Positions 22,043-33,340 are shown, counted from the first letter of the stretch. The stretch is DNA of 64,000 nt from Icerya purchasi (GCA_039619475.1 CM077115.1:595101643-595165642); one strand, 5' to 3'. The notes: generated from the sequence alone by a model not told the origin. Translations and numbers: made by a program.

Positions 22043-22916
22043 AATAATTTCACTAAAATAATTTCATATAAGGGCTATCAAGCAAGATCTCTGAGGTATA
22101 AATCAAAAATTCTAGAAAGGTGATTTGTAAAATTATTTTATAAACGAAAGTTTAATTTTAAGACTTAATTATAGGCTATATCGCGTATATTTTTAACGTT
22201 AATTACAAATAATTTCCTATGCGATCTATCATTTAAATTCTAATTAATACTTTTTGCGCTGGTCGCGTTGTTTTCTGGAATTATAAAATAAATCATATTT
22301 TTAGATTAACATCAAATATTTTCCTATACAGTTTATCATTTGAACCTAATTAATATATTTTTTTTATTTCGGACTATTATTTTTTTTTTTTGGAATTATT
22401 CAATAAATTGTATTTTTAGAATAATTTAGCTTTTTTCAAAAAAGCGATCCTGTTAATTGCACGATATCATCAAATTAAACAACGGAAATGAAATTATGTT
22501 TTTTTATATAATTTTTTTTCGAATTACCCGTATGAAAAACTGAAAATTGAGCGGACACGTTGAAAACCACTGTTTATAAATTGGAACTATTCAAAACGTT
22601 TCTGCTCTGAACAATTGTATGATTAACTCCTCGTTATCAAAAATTATCTTAAAAATATTGAATTATTTAATATCGTTTAATCGTTTATTATTTTCAGTTA
22701 TGTTATCGAAATTAACGAATCCGAGTAAAAACAACCGGAGTTCTTTTTGTCATGTACTAGTCGGAAGTTTTAAAACAAGTATTTATTAGTTAATATAATA
22801 AAGCAAAACTTGACGAAAAAATACATTCGGAACCGGATTATAGTTTTCGTCAAATTAAGATTTCAATAAAAAACAATATTCGATACTTCTTTTTTTAATT
22901 TTTGAACTATTAATAC
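22043..22916. other. AT-rich gene-free spacer
   Basis: AT-rich with T-runs, nothing coding recognised. Short related blocks (ATTAACATCAAATATTTTCC-type and AATTATTTCC-type phrases with AATTAATAC) recur at about 22200-22400. Confidence 0.35.
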
Positions 22917-23250
22917 CAGGGCCGTATCTAAGGGGGTTTCAGGGTTCAAACCACCCTTGAAATTTATTATTTCAATAACTACTTGAATTAAATGAACCGA
23001 AATTCAGAATAAATTTATTTCTTTTCATTTTTTGGAAAAAGAAAAGGAAAACTGAAATTTTTATAAATTCTATGAAAGCAACTATTTTTGTTTTTTTTTT
23101 TTTGTAGTGTTCAAATATTACATATACAATAATTGACTACAAGGCTTTAGTGTGTACTAGTTATAAATAAATATATTTCATGCTAATACACACACGCATA
23201 TATGCGCGCGCGCGCGGGTGTGTGTGTGTGTGTGTGTGACCTGGTCTACG
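22917..23250 (-). mobile_element. hAT-like MITE relative, reverse orientation
   Basis: CAGGGCCGTATCTAAGGGGG at 22917 resembles the reversed right end of the 14094-14456 element. The reverse complement of its interior (TTGACTACAAGGCTTTAGTG; TTAAATGAACCGAAATTCAG) matches that copy. The distal end dissolves into a GC/GT microsatellite at about 23205-23238, so the second terminus is uncertain. Confidence 0.65.
23205..23238. repeat. (GC)n(GT)n microsatellite
   Basis: Alternating GCGCGCGC followed by GTGTGTGT; simple sequence at the end of the MITE relative. Confidence 0.9.
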
Positions 23251-23615
23251 AAAATCGGGCTGGTGTGTGAAAAATAGTTTTCGAGATAAACGCGTTTAAA
23301 GTTGCGTGTGGTAGCGCGGTGTTACGTGTTGCTACGACAGCGTTCCACTCCTTATTTCTCAGCGCATCTGTCAGATGTTTTGTGACCTTTTGTATGCAGT
23401 GATGCTTTTATAAGAAATATTACCCCAGCTAAATCGAACCAATTTCCCTGCAGTGTTGTTATTTTCGTTATCCGTGAAAGAGATGTAATGGTATTAACAC
23501 TTCGTTATCGAATCATTTTGCAATCGCGATGTTTTTAATTACGCGAAATGGTTTTGTATCGTGAATATTAATTAACTGTTCTGATAAAGCTGTTTTAATT
23601 TCAATAAAGTGAAAA

Positions 23616-23935
23616 ATGTGTTCGGAAAAAGTTGAAGGAGAGCTTAGTAATGCAGAGAAACTCTACTTCGACAACTTGGATGATCAACATCAACTTTCTT
23701 ATAACAGTGATGAAGAAAATCCAGATGAAATTCGTACCCTCAGCTCTTGGAATAATTTTGAAATTATCTCTCCTAGATGCAGAGGGGAAAAAAATAGTTT
23801 TAAAATTTTTTGAAGAACCTTGTTGTAATTGAAAATGCCCCGAAAATGTAATGTTTCAATACCACGAGATATGATCAAGAAATCGAGAAATAATTTTTTA
23901 GAATTAGATAAAGAACAGCAAGATTTAGTCATATT
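23616..23935 (+). pseudogene. Unrecognised frame, probably a broken element protein
   Basis: MCSEKVEGELSNAEKLYFDN is followed by an acidic segment, and a shifted frame continues as MPRKCNVSIPRDMIKKSRNN and FLELDKEQQDLVIF-stop. The sense fits an N-terminal DNA-binding or regulatory segment, with AT-rich DNA and no clear splice sites around it. Overlapping frames on both strands make a decision hard. No family is claimed. Confidence 0.25.
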
Positions 23936-24059
23936 TAATTAAAGAACCGAAACGGAAAGTAGATGAAAATTTCCGAAATCAGAATCGGAGATGAAAAAAT
24001 AAAACCAAAACAACTGAAACAAAGTAAAAATTTGGCAAAATTAGAAAACTAAAATGGTG

Positions 24060-24600
24060 ATAAGCAACACAGTCAAAAACTACTGTAACACCCTTGGCTC
24101 CAAACGCTGAGCAAACTCCACGAGTTTAGAAAAGATACCTACGAATCATGCCAACTCTCGGTAGGCACGAGCAGTGTGTCCTAACTCGTATCCGCATTGG
24201 ACACACAAACTTGACTCATTCGTTCCTTATATCTAAAAAACCGCCCAACCTGTGTCAACGCTGCAACATGCCTATATCGGCGAGGCATCTTTTGATCGAG
24301 TGTAATCACTACCAGCAGGCCAGACAACAAGCGGGTATTACCAACGGCCTTCCAGAGATGTTTTCGGACGCCGAGAAGTGTAAAAAAGTCGTAGCCTTTC
24401 TCAAAGACATTTCAGTATTCCAACTTATCTAACTTCCTCAGCCTTTAGCTGACTTTTTTGATTATTTTGTTGTTTCGCGCATTTTCCAATATTCAACATA
24501 AAATGTTATAATTCTCTGTAAAACCGTAGTCGCTAATGACCTTGTAGTCCAAAAGCAACTTGTAAATACAATAAATAAATAAATAAAATAAAAAAAAAAT
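24060..24600 (+). mobile_element. LINE C-terminus with (TAAA)n tail
   Basis: The open frame 24148-24432 shows RHEQCVLTRIRIGHTNLTHS, then LCQRCNMPISARHLLIECNH, and ends VVAFLKDISVFQLI-stop. R-x-R-I-G-H-T-x-L-T-H and the C-x-x-C...H...C knuckle belong to BS/Jockey-type LINEs, after RNase H. The 3' end is AATAAATAAATAAATAAA at about 24564. The element is 5'-truncated within the RNase H region. Confidence 0.85.
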
Positions 24601-25990
24601 TAAGACTGAAGTGGCCGCGGTAAAGAAAAGGAAGAAAACCGATGAAAAATAGGATAAACCCTATCCAGAAACCTCAACACCGAAGGAAAGAACTCAAAAG
24701 AAGTAGTTCGTACCAGTTTTTTTAAAAAAACTTGATTATTTTTTTGCTATTGTAGTTTTTTATTTCTTGTATGTTTTTTTGCAGTTCTTGTGTCTTTTAA
24801 AATATGATTTGTGAAGAATGTAATAAAGATAGAAATCCGGAGTTTGTTTCACTGAAAAAAGCGTGTTTTTTTCTATAGGAATAGCCAAAAAAGTGAAAAT
24901 TGATTTTTCGACACATTAGCTCGGTTCTCTTTTTTTGGTATATTTTAAAAATATTTAAAAAAACAAGTGGTTTTGATAAGATTGTTGGAAAGAAGTCAGT
25001 GAATAGGCACACTTAAATATTTAATGTTGGCTAAGTTCATAAAAATAAAAAATAAAGAGAAAGTAGAATGAACATTACACAATACAATGTTCCGTTTTTC
25101 CCGGATTTTTTTTTTTATCGTATTATTACAATGTAATTATTAATTTAGATAAATATATTTTGAATTCAGTGTGAACTTATTAAATGATTACATAATGATT
25201 AGATCTGTTAAAAACATGAAACAGATTATTCTACTACTTAAATAGAATTCTTGCATGATTCTTTTTGTTTAACTATTATAATAATTTTTTATTTCAGCGA
25301 CGTACGCTGTTGATATAATAAAATTTACTTCTCTGGAAATTTAAAATTTAATATTGCTCAATAGTTGGTTTTTTTTAAAGTTTTGTTATAATTTCATTGT
25401 AAAAAAATTTATTTTTTTTTTAGAAAATCGGGTTAAACTGACGGATTACGGTTTATATATTTCATACGGTGTCTAATGTTTTACAGTGCACATATTTAAC
25501 AGTTCATATTTAAATTATTTCAAATGGTTAACTATTTAGATATCAGAAAAAAATTACATATCGACTATCGCTCTTTTTTTCTAACAGCATTGTCCAAAAT
25601 GTTTTTGTCAAAAGGCAATTTCTTTTTTTTATTTTCGCAATGTAGAAAATATTTTACAATCACTGATGATTCGCTTGCTGGAAAACGTATAAAAATAAAT
25701 TAAAATTCAAAAATTGAACTTGTCTTCAACAAGCACTTCGACGGACGGTGTGTAGTAATCCTGACTATTTTACCGATAAAACGGGATTTTTATAGAATTT
25801 TCAAATCATTTTTCTCCACAGTAGTGCCCTCTACTTTTTGGTTTAAAAAGAAAGAATTTTTTAAAGAACCAATTATTTATGTATATAGATTTATGCCTTT
25901 CTACAATACATTTAAAAAAACACCCCGTTCGCAAGGACACCTTTTTCAAAAAATTTCTGTGGTGGTTTGATTAAATTTTTTACGAAAATA
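24601..25990. other. AT-rich gene-free interval
   Basis: No supported gene. It contains scattered T-runs and AT-rich sequence; short open frames here have no recognisable content. Confidence 0.4.
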
Positions 25991-25996
25991 TATATG

Positions 25997-26441
25997 TATT
26001 TTTTTTTTTTTTTTATTATTCAGTTAATGAGCCACATAGCTACACAGAGGGCTTCACGGCTCAATTAGGAAGGGAATGAGGTTAAATGAGATGGAAAAGT
26101 TTGACTTGTTTAATGAAATTTATTGTTTTATCTATGGAGTTGGAGGAATCGTTAAGAGCTAGAACACGGCTTAAAGGAACATGGAGAGAGAGTCGGAGAG
26201 AAGCTGTCTTTAAGCATGTGAAAATATGATCAACCGTTAAGCCCTCTTTGCCACAATGAGAACAGTCGGGAGGGAAGAGATTTGATAAGAGATGGGAGTG
26301 AGTAAGTCGGGTGTGGTATCGGCTTTTCTTTGAGGTCTCGAAGCTTATGCTTTCTATGTTATGCCAATGCTGCTTCCACATAGAAAGTATTAGCTTTTTA
26401 TAATATTGTTTGAGGTCTTCAGCAGTAGGACGAATAAGCAT
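25997..26441 (-). mobile_element. LINE C-terminus with poly(A), minus strand
   Basis: A T-run at about 25997-26016 is the poly(A) tail on the minus strand. The frame 26441-26082 reads KKLILSMWKQHWHN, then YHTRLTHSHLLSNLFPPDCS, HCGKEGLTVDHIFTCL, and ends KTINFIKQVKLFHLI-stop. It has the T-R-L-T-H-S and C-x-x-C...H...C landmarks of the same LINE group as 24148, but it is a different family. It is 5'-truncated near 26445. Confidence 0.85.
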
Positions 26442-26815
26442 AGAAATTACGAAAATATTAATTATCTAATGGCACTACAACAAAAAACAAATTCCAAGAA
26501 AAAGTCACAATATATTATGCAAAATCGCACTTTTTTAATGTCATGAATCGTTCATTATCGGGTGCCCATTTTATTAGAGCCGTGGCTGATTTTTAAATAT
26601 TACTAAAATATATAAAAAAAAGCTTCGGTTACAAACACTATTATTTCATCAAATGAATAGAGGAAATGCTTAGTCAAGCCGAAATACAGTTCATTATTCG
26701 AAATTTGGGTAATCGTCAATATAAAGTTACCTAAAGAAATCGAAAGAAAATAAAAATTAATTTTAAGAGGCTCAAAACACAATTTTTTTATGTTTACTTC
26801 TGCTAAGACTAACAA
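26442..26815. other. Spacer, no recognised gene
   Basis: A minus-strand 70-aa frame (26603-26815) is hydrophobic and has no recognisable motif. It lies between two LINE pieces. Confidence 0.3.
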
Positions 26816-26819
26816 TAGG

Positions 26820-27285
26820 GGGGCATATGTGACCTACATGTGATCTTATTGGAGCTTTATGTGTAGCTAACATGATATTGGTGTGTCGCCCCTTTTACAC
26901 CCGCTATTGTATGTGCCTTTCTCACATTTTTGCAGTATTTGTTCAATTTTCTCCGTCCAGTTCATTTTTCCATCGAATAATACTTTCAAACATTTATACC
27001 AAAGTTTTTAAATGATACAGACCTATTATTTATTCTTATTAAAGGTGAGTTTATTAATCCCGGTAAAAACTCGTGTTTTCGTTACATTCAGTTTAAGGCG
27101 TAATTCACTTGGTATTTCTTGTGTACCTAATACTGCTTTTTGAGACTTTTTTTAATAGCCTGATTGAATAGTGTTGCAGAGACATGTACCACCAGATCAT
27201 CAGCATTTTGTACCGGTTTAACATGTTTGTTCTGCACCCATATTAACACTCATGAGTATATATTACGAACAGCAGGGGGGACTTG
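26820..27285 (-). pseudogene. LINE reverse transcriptase C-half
   Basis: On the minus strand NADDLVVHVSATLFNQAIKK (near 27150-27210) is the catalytic x-A-D-D box with its usual follow-on. About 200 bp later come SVSFKNFGINV and an AGVKGATHQYH block, matching the thumb region (F-K-x-L-G...; G-x-x-W-G...). The Tyr/Phe before A-D-D has become Asn, and several stops occur. Confidence 0.65.
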
Positions 27286-27379
27286 AAATAGTTTCCTGCG
27301 CAATAGTCCTTCATCGTGGGCAACTCGTTCAAAATTTTTAAAAAGTCATAAAAAAATTTAAAAAATTCATTAACGACAA

Positions 27380-27660
27380 AAAAAATATGTAACATGTATT
27401 TTAGTGTAAACTGTCCACTGAAATTTTTTCAGATTTTTGAAACGGGAAGAACGAGTGGAACATGTCAAAAATTAAATAAAATCGTACGTTTTTTGGTTGA
27501 AAACCCTCTTGAAATTAAACCAACAAGAATAAAATAGATATATGTTATGTATATTATAATAAAATATTTTTCTGGATTTTTTCAGATTTTTAGAACAGAT
27601 GAAACAAGTCCAAAAAATTGAAAACATGCATTTTTGGCTGAAGTATGAGGGAGGCGACTC
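27380..27660. repeat. Left arm of diverged inverted repeat
   Basis: The block GTTGAAAACCCTCTTGAAAT, ATAAAATAGATATATG and CAGATTTTTAGAACAGATGA matches the reverse complement of 28150-28420. The two arms are several hundred bp apart and diverged. Smaller sub-blocks (TTGAAATT-CAACTAA-like) are repeated inside. It is non-coding AT-rich repeat DNA. Confidence 0.65.
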
Positions 27661-28149
27661 TCTCCAACTCAATTGAGCCCCCCCCCCCGTATGAACCTTT
27701 TCACAGCGCGTATAAAATATCACGCCTCTTTATTTCGCACGCCAACGTATTTATTCTTTGCGTATTTTTAAAGTCTGTAGTTGGTAAATCTTACGTGTAA
27801 AATCGACAAGAGTTTCTCCTGTGATTCGTATTGCACAGGACTGAGCTAGCTCAGTTATTATTAATCACCAACAAATAACTAAATAATGCCTTTCGATTTT
27901 TTTCCCCATTTTATTCACTTCTGAGGAGTGTTGAAAAAAATTTATGGTTGTTTTTCTCTGTTCTAAATATGATACAAATGTGTATTTAAACTAATGTATT
28001 ATAACTGAAAAATAATAATGCTTTTAAGAAATAAAAAAATCGAGAGATTCCGCACGAGTTTAAAATTTCCATAATCGCAGATTAGGTAACAATAAAATGA
28101 CACAAATTACGTAATTTACATTTTATAATTTGCTTCCAGTTGAAGTTTC

Positions 28150-28430
28150 AGAGGTTTTTCAGCCAAAAATGTATCTTTTCAATTTGTTAGACCCGTTTTA
28201 CCTGTTCTAAAAATCCGAAATAATTCAGAAAAACCTTTTATTATAATACACGTAACATATATATCTATTTTGTTGTTGTTAGTTGAATTTCAAGAGAGTT
28301 TTCAACTAAAAAAGCGAATGATTTTATTTAATTTTTGACATTTTCAAAAATTTGCAAAAAAAATCCAGAAAACTTGTCATCTTCGAATACGTATCATGTA
28401 ATTATTCCGTTTTTATTAGTTGAATTTCAA
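28150..28430. repeat. Right arm of diverged inverted repeat
   Basis: This is the partner of 27380-27660 in opposite orientation. Its outer edge (ATTAGTTGAATTTCAAGA) overlaps the stop codon of the short MNNNTESI frame at 28416-28601, so this repeat is what cuts that gene short. Confidence 0.6.
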
Positions 28431-28601
28431 GATGTTTTTCACGACTTTACGTACAAAAGATGTGGATTCTTCTGATGTATAACCATCATCACATTGCGGT
28501 GTCAGAGGTGACGAAATCGTATGCGAGCCACTATCACTCAAAAATGAATTCTGAATAAAATCGTCGGCTTTAATATCAATCGATTCGGTGTTGTTATTCA
28601 T
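28416..28601 (-). pseudogene. Truncated member of the shared-N-terminus family
   Basis: The frame gives MNNNTESIDIKADDFIQNSF, then a Ser/Thr/Pro-rich acidic stretch, CDDGYTSEESTSFVRKVV, and NILKFN-stop. Up to VRK it follows the protein at 61116-62120 closely (same start, same D-D/E-F-I-Q-N-S, same GYTSEES). After VRK the sequence passes into the AT-rich repeat of 28150-28430 and stops at 61 residues, while the 61116 copy continues for another 270. It also shares the upstream leader of the other two copies. It is a truncated copy or the remaining first part of one. Confidence 0.7.
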
Positions 28602-30130
28602 ATTTGATTATTATTTTAATATTTTTACTAAAAAAAAGAGGGAAAAAAAGATAGAAAAAAATAACGATGAAAATGAGAGAAAAAAGACAAAAAATAAAGA
28701 GAGAAAGAAAAAGAGAAAAAAACGTATGAAATTATTGACTTTAACGTTCTTGTCAATTTTTTAATAACGCGTGAAGCACACAGCTTCAACAAATTCCGCA
28801 CGTTTAACATAACACTAATACTGACTGCCTGAACAGATCCGTTCAATTTTCTAGCTCGATGGAGGCCTTTGAAAAGGGAGGGTTGCACTAGAAAAACTAC
28901 ATTCCTTTGGTCATAGTTGGTCACATACGTAGATGAATGATGTTGCCAGGTGTTCTTTGGCTTAAGTATGATTGTATAGGTGTGTACATGTGAACCGGAT
29001 TCTACAAGAAAAGATAGGAAGGGTAAGATCCCAGCAGACTTAATGACAGCATTGCACGATCGAAATCAATGGCAAGTCAACTTGTCTGCACGTGTGTAAA
29101 TATATTTGAGAAAAAAATATAGTACAAAAGATCTGGAAAAAAAAAAAAAAATGTTTGTATAACGGAAGAAAATAAAAATATACTTAGGCTTTTTTTTTTT
29201 TTTTTTTTTTTATGGGTTCGCCAACGAAGAGCAACAGCCCAATCAGCCAAGGAATCTAAGTAATAGTTCAAAAGGAGAATAACATATTAGATTTCAATCT
29301 GGTACTTAGGCTAATTCTATAATACTTGGAGTCGAAAAAAAAAATTATTATGAATGATATGGAAACTAACAATAGAAAATGTGTGCGCATTCATAGCGGA
29401 GAAGGTATTAACGGATTTATTTTAGAACTGGAGAAAAATACAAAATTATGAACGGTCGGAAGAAATGTTCGGAAGCGTAAAAAATATACTTAGACTGCTG
29501 GCTTTGAAATATTTAGACTTAGGCTTCGAAATATTAAAGAAAAAATCGCGGTAGCGCGAACGAACGATGCGTGTGCTTTCGTGTGGCGGCTAACGCTATG
29601 TTGGATATATGCGCGGGATCCAACTATAGGTTGGATAGGGTGAGTGGAGACTTATGCCAGATTTAAGCTTTAAATATTATACTTAAACTTCTAAATATTA
29701 AAAAAAAAAAAAAAAATGAAAGAAAAAACATAGTAGTTTGAATAAATGAGGCGTGCGTGGGAACGGTGCGTGCGCTTTCGTGGCGGCTGACGTTATGTTG
29801 AATATAAGCGTAGGAATGGACGGTGCACTTTTGCAAAGGGATCGGAGAATACGGAAAAATATAAAAATACTTAAGCTAATTCTTTAATACTTAGACGTGG
29901 AAAATAATATTATGAATGACATGGAAACTAGCGGTGGAAGATGTGTGCGATGGAACGATTTGTACTCTATCGCAGCGGTGTCGACTTAAACGTATGCAGG
30001 ATCGTCTATAGGTGTAGCTTGTGAACGGCGCTTAGGTTAGATTCAGGCTTTTAAATATTATACTTAGGGAAATTTTTGAAATTTCTATACTTAGGCTTCG
30101 AATTTGAAAAAAGCGATGTAACCTGAACGA
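28602..30130 (-). repeat. Leader block A (upstream of 28601, inverted copy)
   Basis: Read on the minus strand this region contains the phrases GAATCCGGTTCACATGTACA, GCAACCCTCCCTTTTCAAAG, GAACGGATCTG and GTTATGTTAAACGTG, then a long pyrimidine tract ending TTTTTTTAG about 25 bp before the ATG. The same phrases in the same order precede the ATGs at 61116 and 63396. Farther upstream, blocks such as TTCTTCCGACCGTTCATAAT and CTCCAAGTATT also recur in 57890-60700. The block probably holds promoter and 5' UTR; the pyrimidine tract plus AG looks like an intron end. Confidence 0.75.
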
Positions 30131-31479
30131 CATTTGAATCTAAATTAAATGTGGTGGCGTAGTGCACAGCTAGTATTCTATTCTTTGATGTAACTCTTGA
30201 AAATAATAAAAAAAAAATTTACGATAGTGATTAGCGTTATACACCGCGGGAATATAGACTTTCTCAGACATAGTGTTCAAAATGGCTGTCGAACTCTTGC
30301 TATCACAATGTATTTGGCAATGTCGCTCAAACACTTTCGCTCCGAACAAAACGAAGAGTATAAATGAATGAGATAATCGAACAGGTTGAAATAGTGCACG
30401 TCTAGATGTAGACCTTTGATTTGGTCGTGAACAAACGATCGATGCAACTGTCTTCCATCTGGATAATGCACGCATCAGCCATTTAAAAGTCGCCATTCCT
30501 CGGGGGTGGCATTTACAAATATTCGTTGAAAATAAATATGTTAGACGTGTGTGTGTGTGTGTGAACGTGTAGCGATCAGGATTCCATCGGCGGTGTGTTA
30601 GGTCCTGCGAAGATGATCGGGTAGTTAATTTCGAACGAACGAACGACTAGATTTCACCCCCTGCATTCGCGCCACCGTCAACCGGTTTGCTGGAACATTC
30701 AAATATTTCCGTTAAAAATAAAACAACGAATAATCACGATCGTTTGGTTCTGGAACGTTCAAGTATTTCCATTAAAAATAATAATAATAATAAAAACATC
30801 GAAAAAACGTATGGAATTCACCCCTCGTTGCAGCACACCCGCCTACCATCATTTGACTGATGAAACGTTCAAATATTCTTCTTAAAAATAAATTAAAAAA
30901 AAAAAAAAATGCCGGAACGGAGCGCGACTCGGAAAATTCCTTCAAAATTTGGGTTCTAAGTGTTGAGTTTCGAACGTTTTTAACACTCCGCCAAAATTTT
31001 ACACCTGCAAACCCCCGAAAATTAAAATTAAAAATTATGCTACATACATTACATGTAGAGGCCTGTATAATACATGCACATAATAGTAGAACGCGCTGTG
31101 CGTGGGAATGCGGGTGCATGGAGATGCGCCCCCGATCGGATAGCATAATTTTTGGAACCCGGCTAGAATACTTACGCCCCGGAATTTTGAAAAACGTACG
31201 GAAGCGACCGATGCGCGTATGGGAACGGGCGACACACTTCGCGGTAGCGGCAGCGGCTACAGGCGGACTGCGGAAAAAATCGCTCTAGTTCTCACGCCCA
31301 AGGGGCCTAATTAGCGCGGCGGCATCCCTATGTGCGCCGGAACCATCCAAAATATACTATTTTCGTGTACAATAAAATATCAAAATTGGTTACTAGTCTA
31401 TTGCTAGGTTCAGAATTAATCTCGACAAAACTGGTTACGTCTCACGCTACCACTATATGGAGCTAAATATAAACCAAAA
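30131..31479. repeat. Repeat-rich block next to leader A
   Basis: Units GAACRTTCAAATATTTCC / TTAAAAATAA recur at about 30692, 30752 and 30862, and several reading frames overlap on both strands without recognisable content. A GT microsatellite lies at 30548-30562. Relatively GC-rich segments (31080-31300) contain CGCCCCGGAATTTTG-type sequence. No gene is supported. Confidence 0.4.
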
Positions 31480-32176
31480 CCACGGTGGTAAATAAAAAAG
31501 AGACCTTTTCCGCTCTTTTTATTGATCACACCGACTCCACCGCCTCGCTTAAATAATATGGTATAAGGAGAAGAGCTTCTCCAGTTTTGTTAATTGGAAT
31601 AATTCTGACATTTTCGTTATCGAGTACTGTCGTCTTTAATTTTTTAACCATTTTAATCGCACTTTTCATTAAGGAGAGTTTTTTCTTTACGAACAGCTTT
31701 CAGCGCCACATTTAACACATCTCTGAAATGTAAGTTTTTCCTTTAGAGCTTTCGTTTTGGTTTCCCGCTTTCCCGCTTGTTTTTTACCAGATCGACATCC
31801 ATCTCCTAATTTATGTTTTACTTTCATAGCGTTCGTTGTTATCCAAGCAGCAGCTTTCTCACTGAAGCTACTATCCCCGATACTTTAACTCGTTTCCAAG
31901 CTTTATTTTCTGATTTTCTATCCGCTTCAGGTCGATTTTTATTATCCGAATGGTTGCTATATGCTATAGTATCATGTTCTTTAGCGATTATATCGAACAG
32001 ATTTATACCGGTTACACCATGACTTAGTTGACTATCTAACTTTGTACCTGGTCCTAAATAATTATAACCCGGATAATGCAGTTTGAGATAATATCTCTAT
32101 TTACCACAGTATCGAGACCGCAACCGCGTTTTGTATGTTTTGTAATCACTTTAACGTTTCTCGGTTTTCTCGCCAT
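31480..32176 (-). pseudogene. PLA2-like domain protein of Polinton/adintovirus type, broken
   Basis: From an ATG at 32176 (MARKPRN) minus-strand frames give YPGYNYLGPGTKLDSQ, GINLFDIIAKEHDTIAYS and RPEADRKSENKAWKRVK. A shifted frame then gives EKAAAWITTNAMKVKHKLG, and near the end VRIIPINKTGEALLLIP. G-P-G-T-K-L followed by K-E-H-D-x-A-Y-S is the parvovirus VP1-type phospholipase A2-like signature, seen also in Polinton/adintovirus-like minor virion proteins. In those it is followed by A-A-W-x-x-T-N-x-M-K and a hydrophobic I-P-x-x-K-x-G-G segment. There is an inserted residue between H-D and A-Y, plus several frameshifts and stops, so it is inactive. Family knowledge: such domains aid membrane passage of virions. 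Confidence 0.65.
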
Positions 32177-32326
32177 TTCAAAAATATTTTTCTACATATA
32201 CTTATACTTTTTTCTTTTTTTTCAATAGGTTCTACAAGTGTTTACCGGTATATAAACGTCTATTTATACTGTTTTTTTAGTCGGTTTTATTAATATTACA
32301 TGAAACAAAATAGGCTACTGTGAAAA

Positions 32327-32535
32327 TTGTAAGGCAGTCAGCTATATTACCTATAAGTGACGCGTTATCGTTAGTAGAACCTAACAATGCATCAATGCGT
32401 AATAAACACGGCATGTTGTTTCCAAATAATAATATAAGATGTTTAATCATCGGCCCGTGTGGATGTGGAAAACAAATTCGTTATTTACATTATTAACAGA
32501 TTTAAACGGATTGCGATATGAAAATGTTTACATAT
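32327..32535 (+). pseudogene. FtsK/HerA-type packaging ATPase fragment
   Basis: A plus-strand frame (stop near 32495) reads ASMRNKHGMLFPNNNIRC, then LIIGPCGCGKQIRYL. After a one-base shift, TDLNGLRYENVYIL follows (about 32496-32537). This order (K-H-G-x-L-x-P, I-R-C-x-I-x-G-P-x-x-C-G-K, then N-G-L-x-x-E-N-V-Y-I) is that of the genome-packaging ATPase of Polinton/adintovirus-like elements. The Walker A Ser/Thr after G-K is Gln here, and the Walker B region was not found, so the copy is dead. It lies divergently 150 bp from the PLA2-like remnant. Confidence 0.6.
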
Positions 32536-33009
32536 TGTGACGGTTATACTCTATTTTAGTTGTTTTTTCTATGCCCTCAGGAATGCCACCGCAGACTTAA
32601 CTTCTGCGGACATACATTTTATCTTTTTATTTATATTTTTCTTTTTCCTTGTTATTCCTTTTTCTGTTTTATAAATTTAAAATTATTTGTCCAAATTATA
32701 AATGGAGATATATTAACAATGTCCTACACCAATATTTCTTTGACGGCCGACCGCGAAAAAGATACAATTATCATATACACGAAAATGACGCAAATAATAA
32801 TGGAATTAATAACTAGCTAAAAGTACAACTTTGTGACGGCTCGCGAATCATGTTCCGTGAAATATATATTTCTAAAAGGAAAATAATTATATTTCATAGA
32901 TCAAAAAATATTTATAAAAAAATTATAGAGATCACTAAAAAATTACATCGAAATTTAAAACCTGTTTATTATTTCGCTATATTTTCGTAAATTTTTCGAT
33001 TTTCAGGGC

Positions 33010-33340
33010 TCAAAAGACTCCGTTTTGAAGTTAAAAATTTGTAAGTTTAAAATTAAAATAATATCCGTAAATGAGTGTATTTATTAGCCAGTTAAAAATT
33101 TGTAACTAATTATCGAGTTGCACAGGCGGGAGATATGAAAGAGTTTCTGACTTTTGTTTTATAGTTTGAATTTTACTTGTAAAAGTTTATCTAAGGTGAG
33201 TTATTAATTTTTTAAGGGGGATTTTTGAGGTACCTTTAAATTCCATATTACATATTTGCCCCTTTTTTTAACATCCGCAGTAATCGGTTGACTTCAAATT
33301 ATAGATTGTCTTAAAAAGCATTTTAATTTATGTTCCAATT
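33010..33340. repeat. Diverged repeat, relative at 43350-43600
   Basis: ATTTTTTAAGGGGGATTTTT and GAGGTACC...CATATTACATATTTG, then AGTAATCGGTTGACTTC and ATAGATTGTCTTAAAA, recur in the same order and strand near 43470-43590. They are diverged and non-coding; the element type is unknown. Confidence 0.5.

Noticed and set aside
30772..31288. Overlapping frames of 124 and 142 aa on opposite strands
   Set aside because: They span repeat units, A-runs and TTA/ATA microsatellite and encode K-, Y- and F-runs. No conserved pattern.
32560..32820. 86-aa frame after the ATPase fragment as an intact gene
   Set aside because: It starts in another frame from the ATPase remnant, is dominated by F/L/Y runs, and no motif was confirmed. 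It may hold further ATPase debris, but that is too weak to list.
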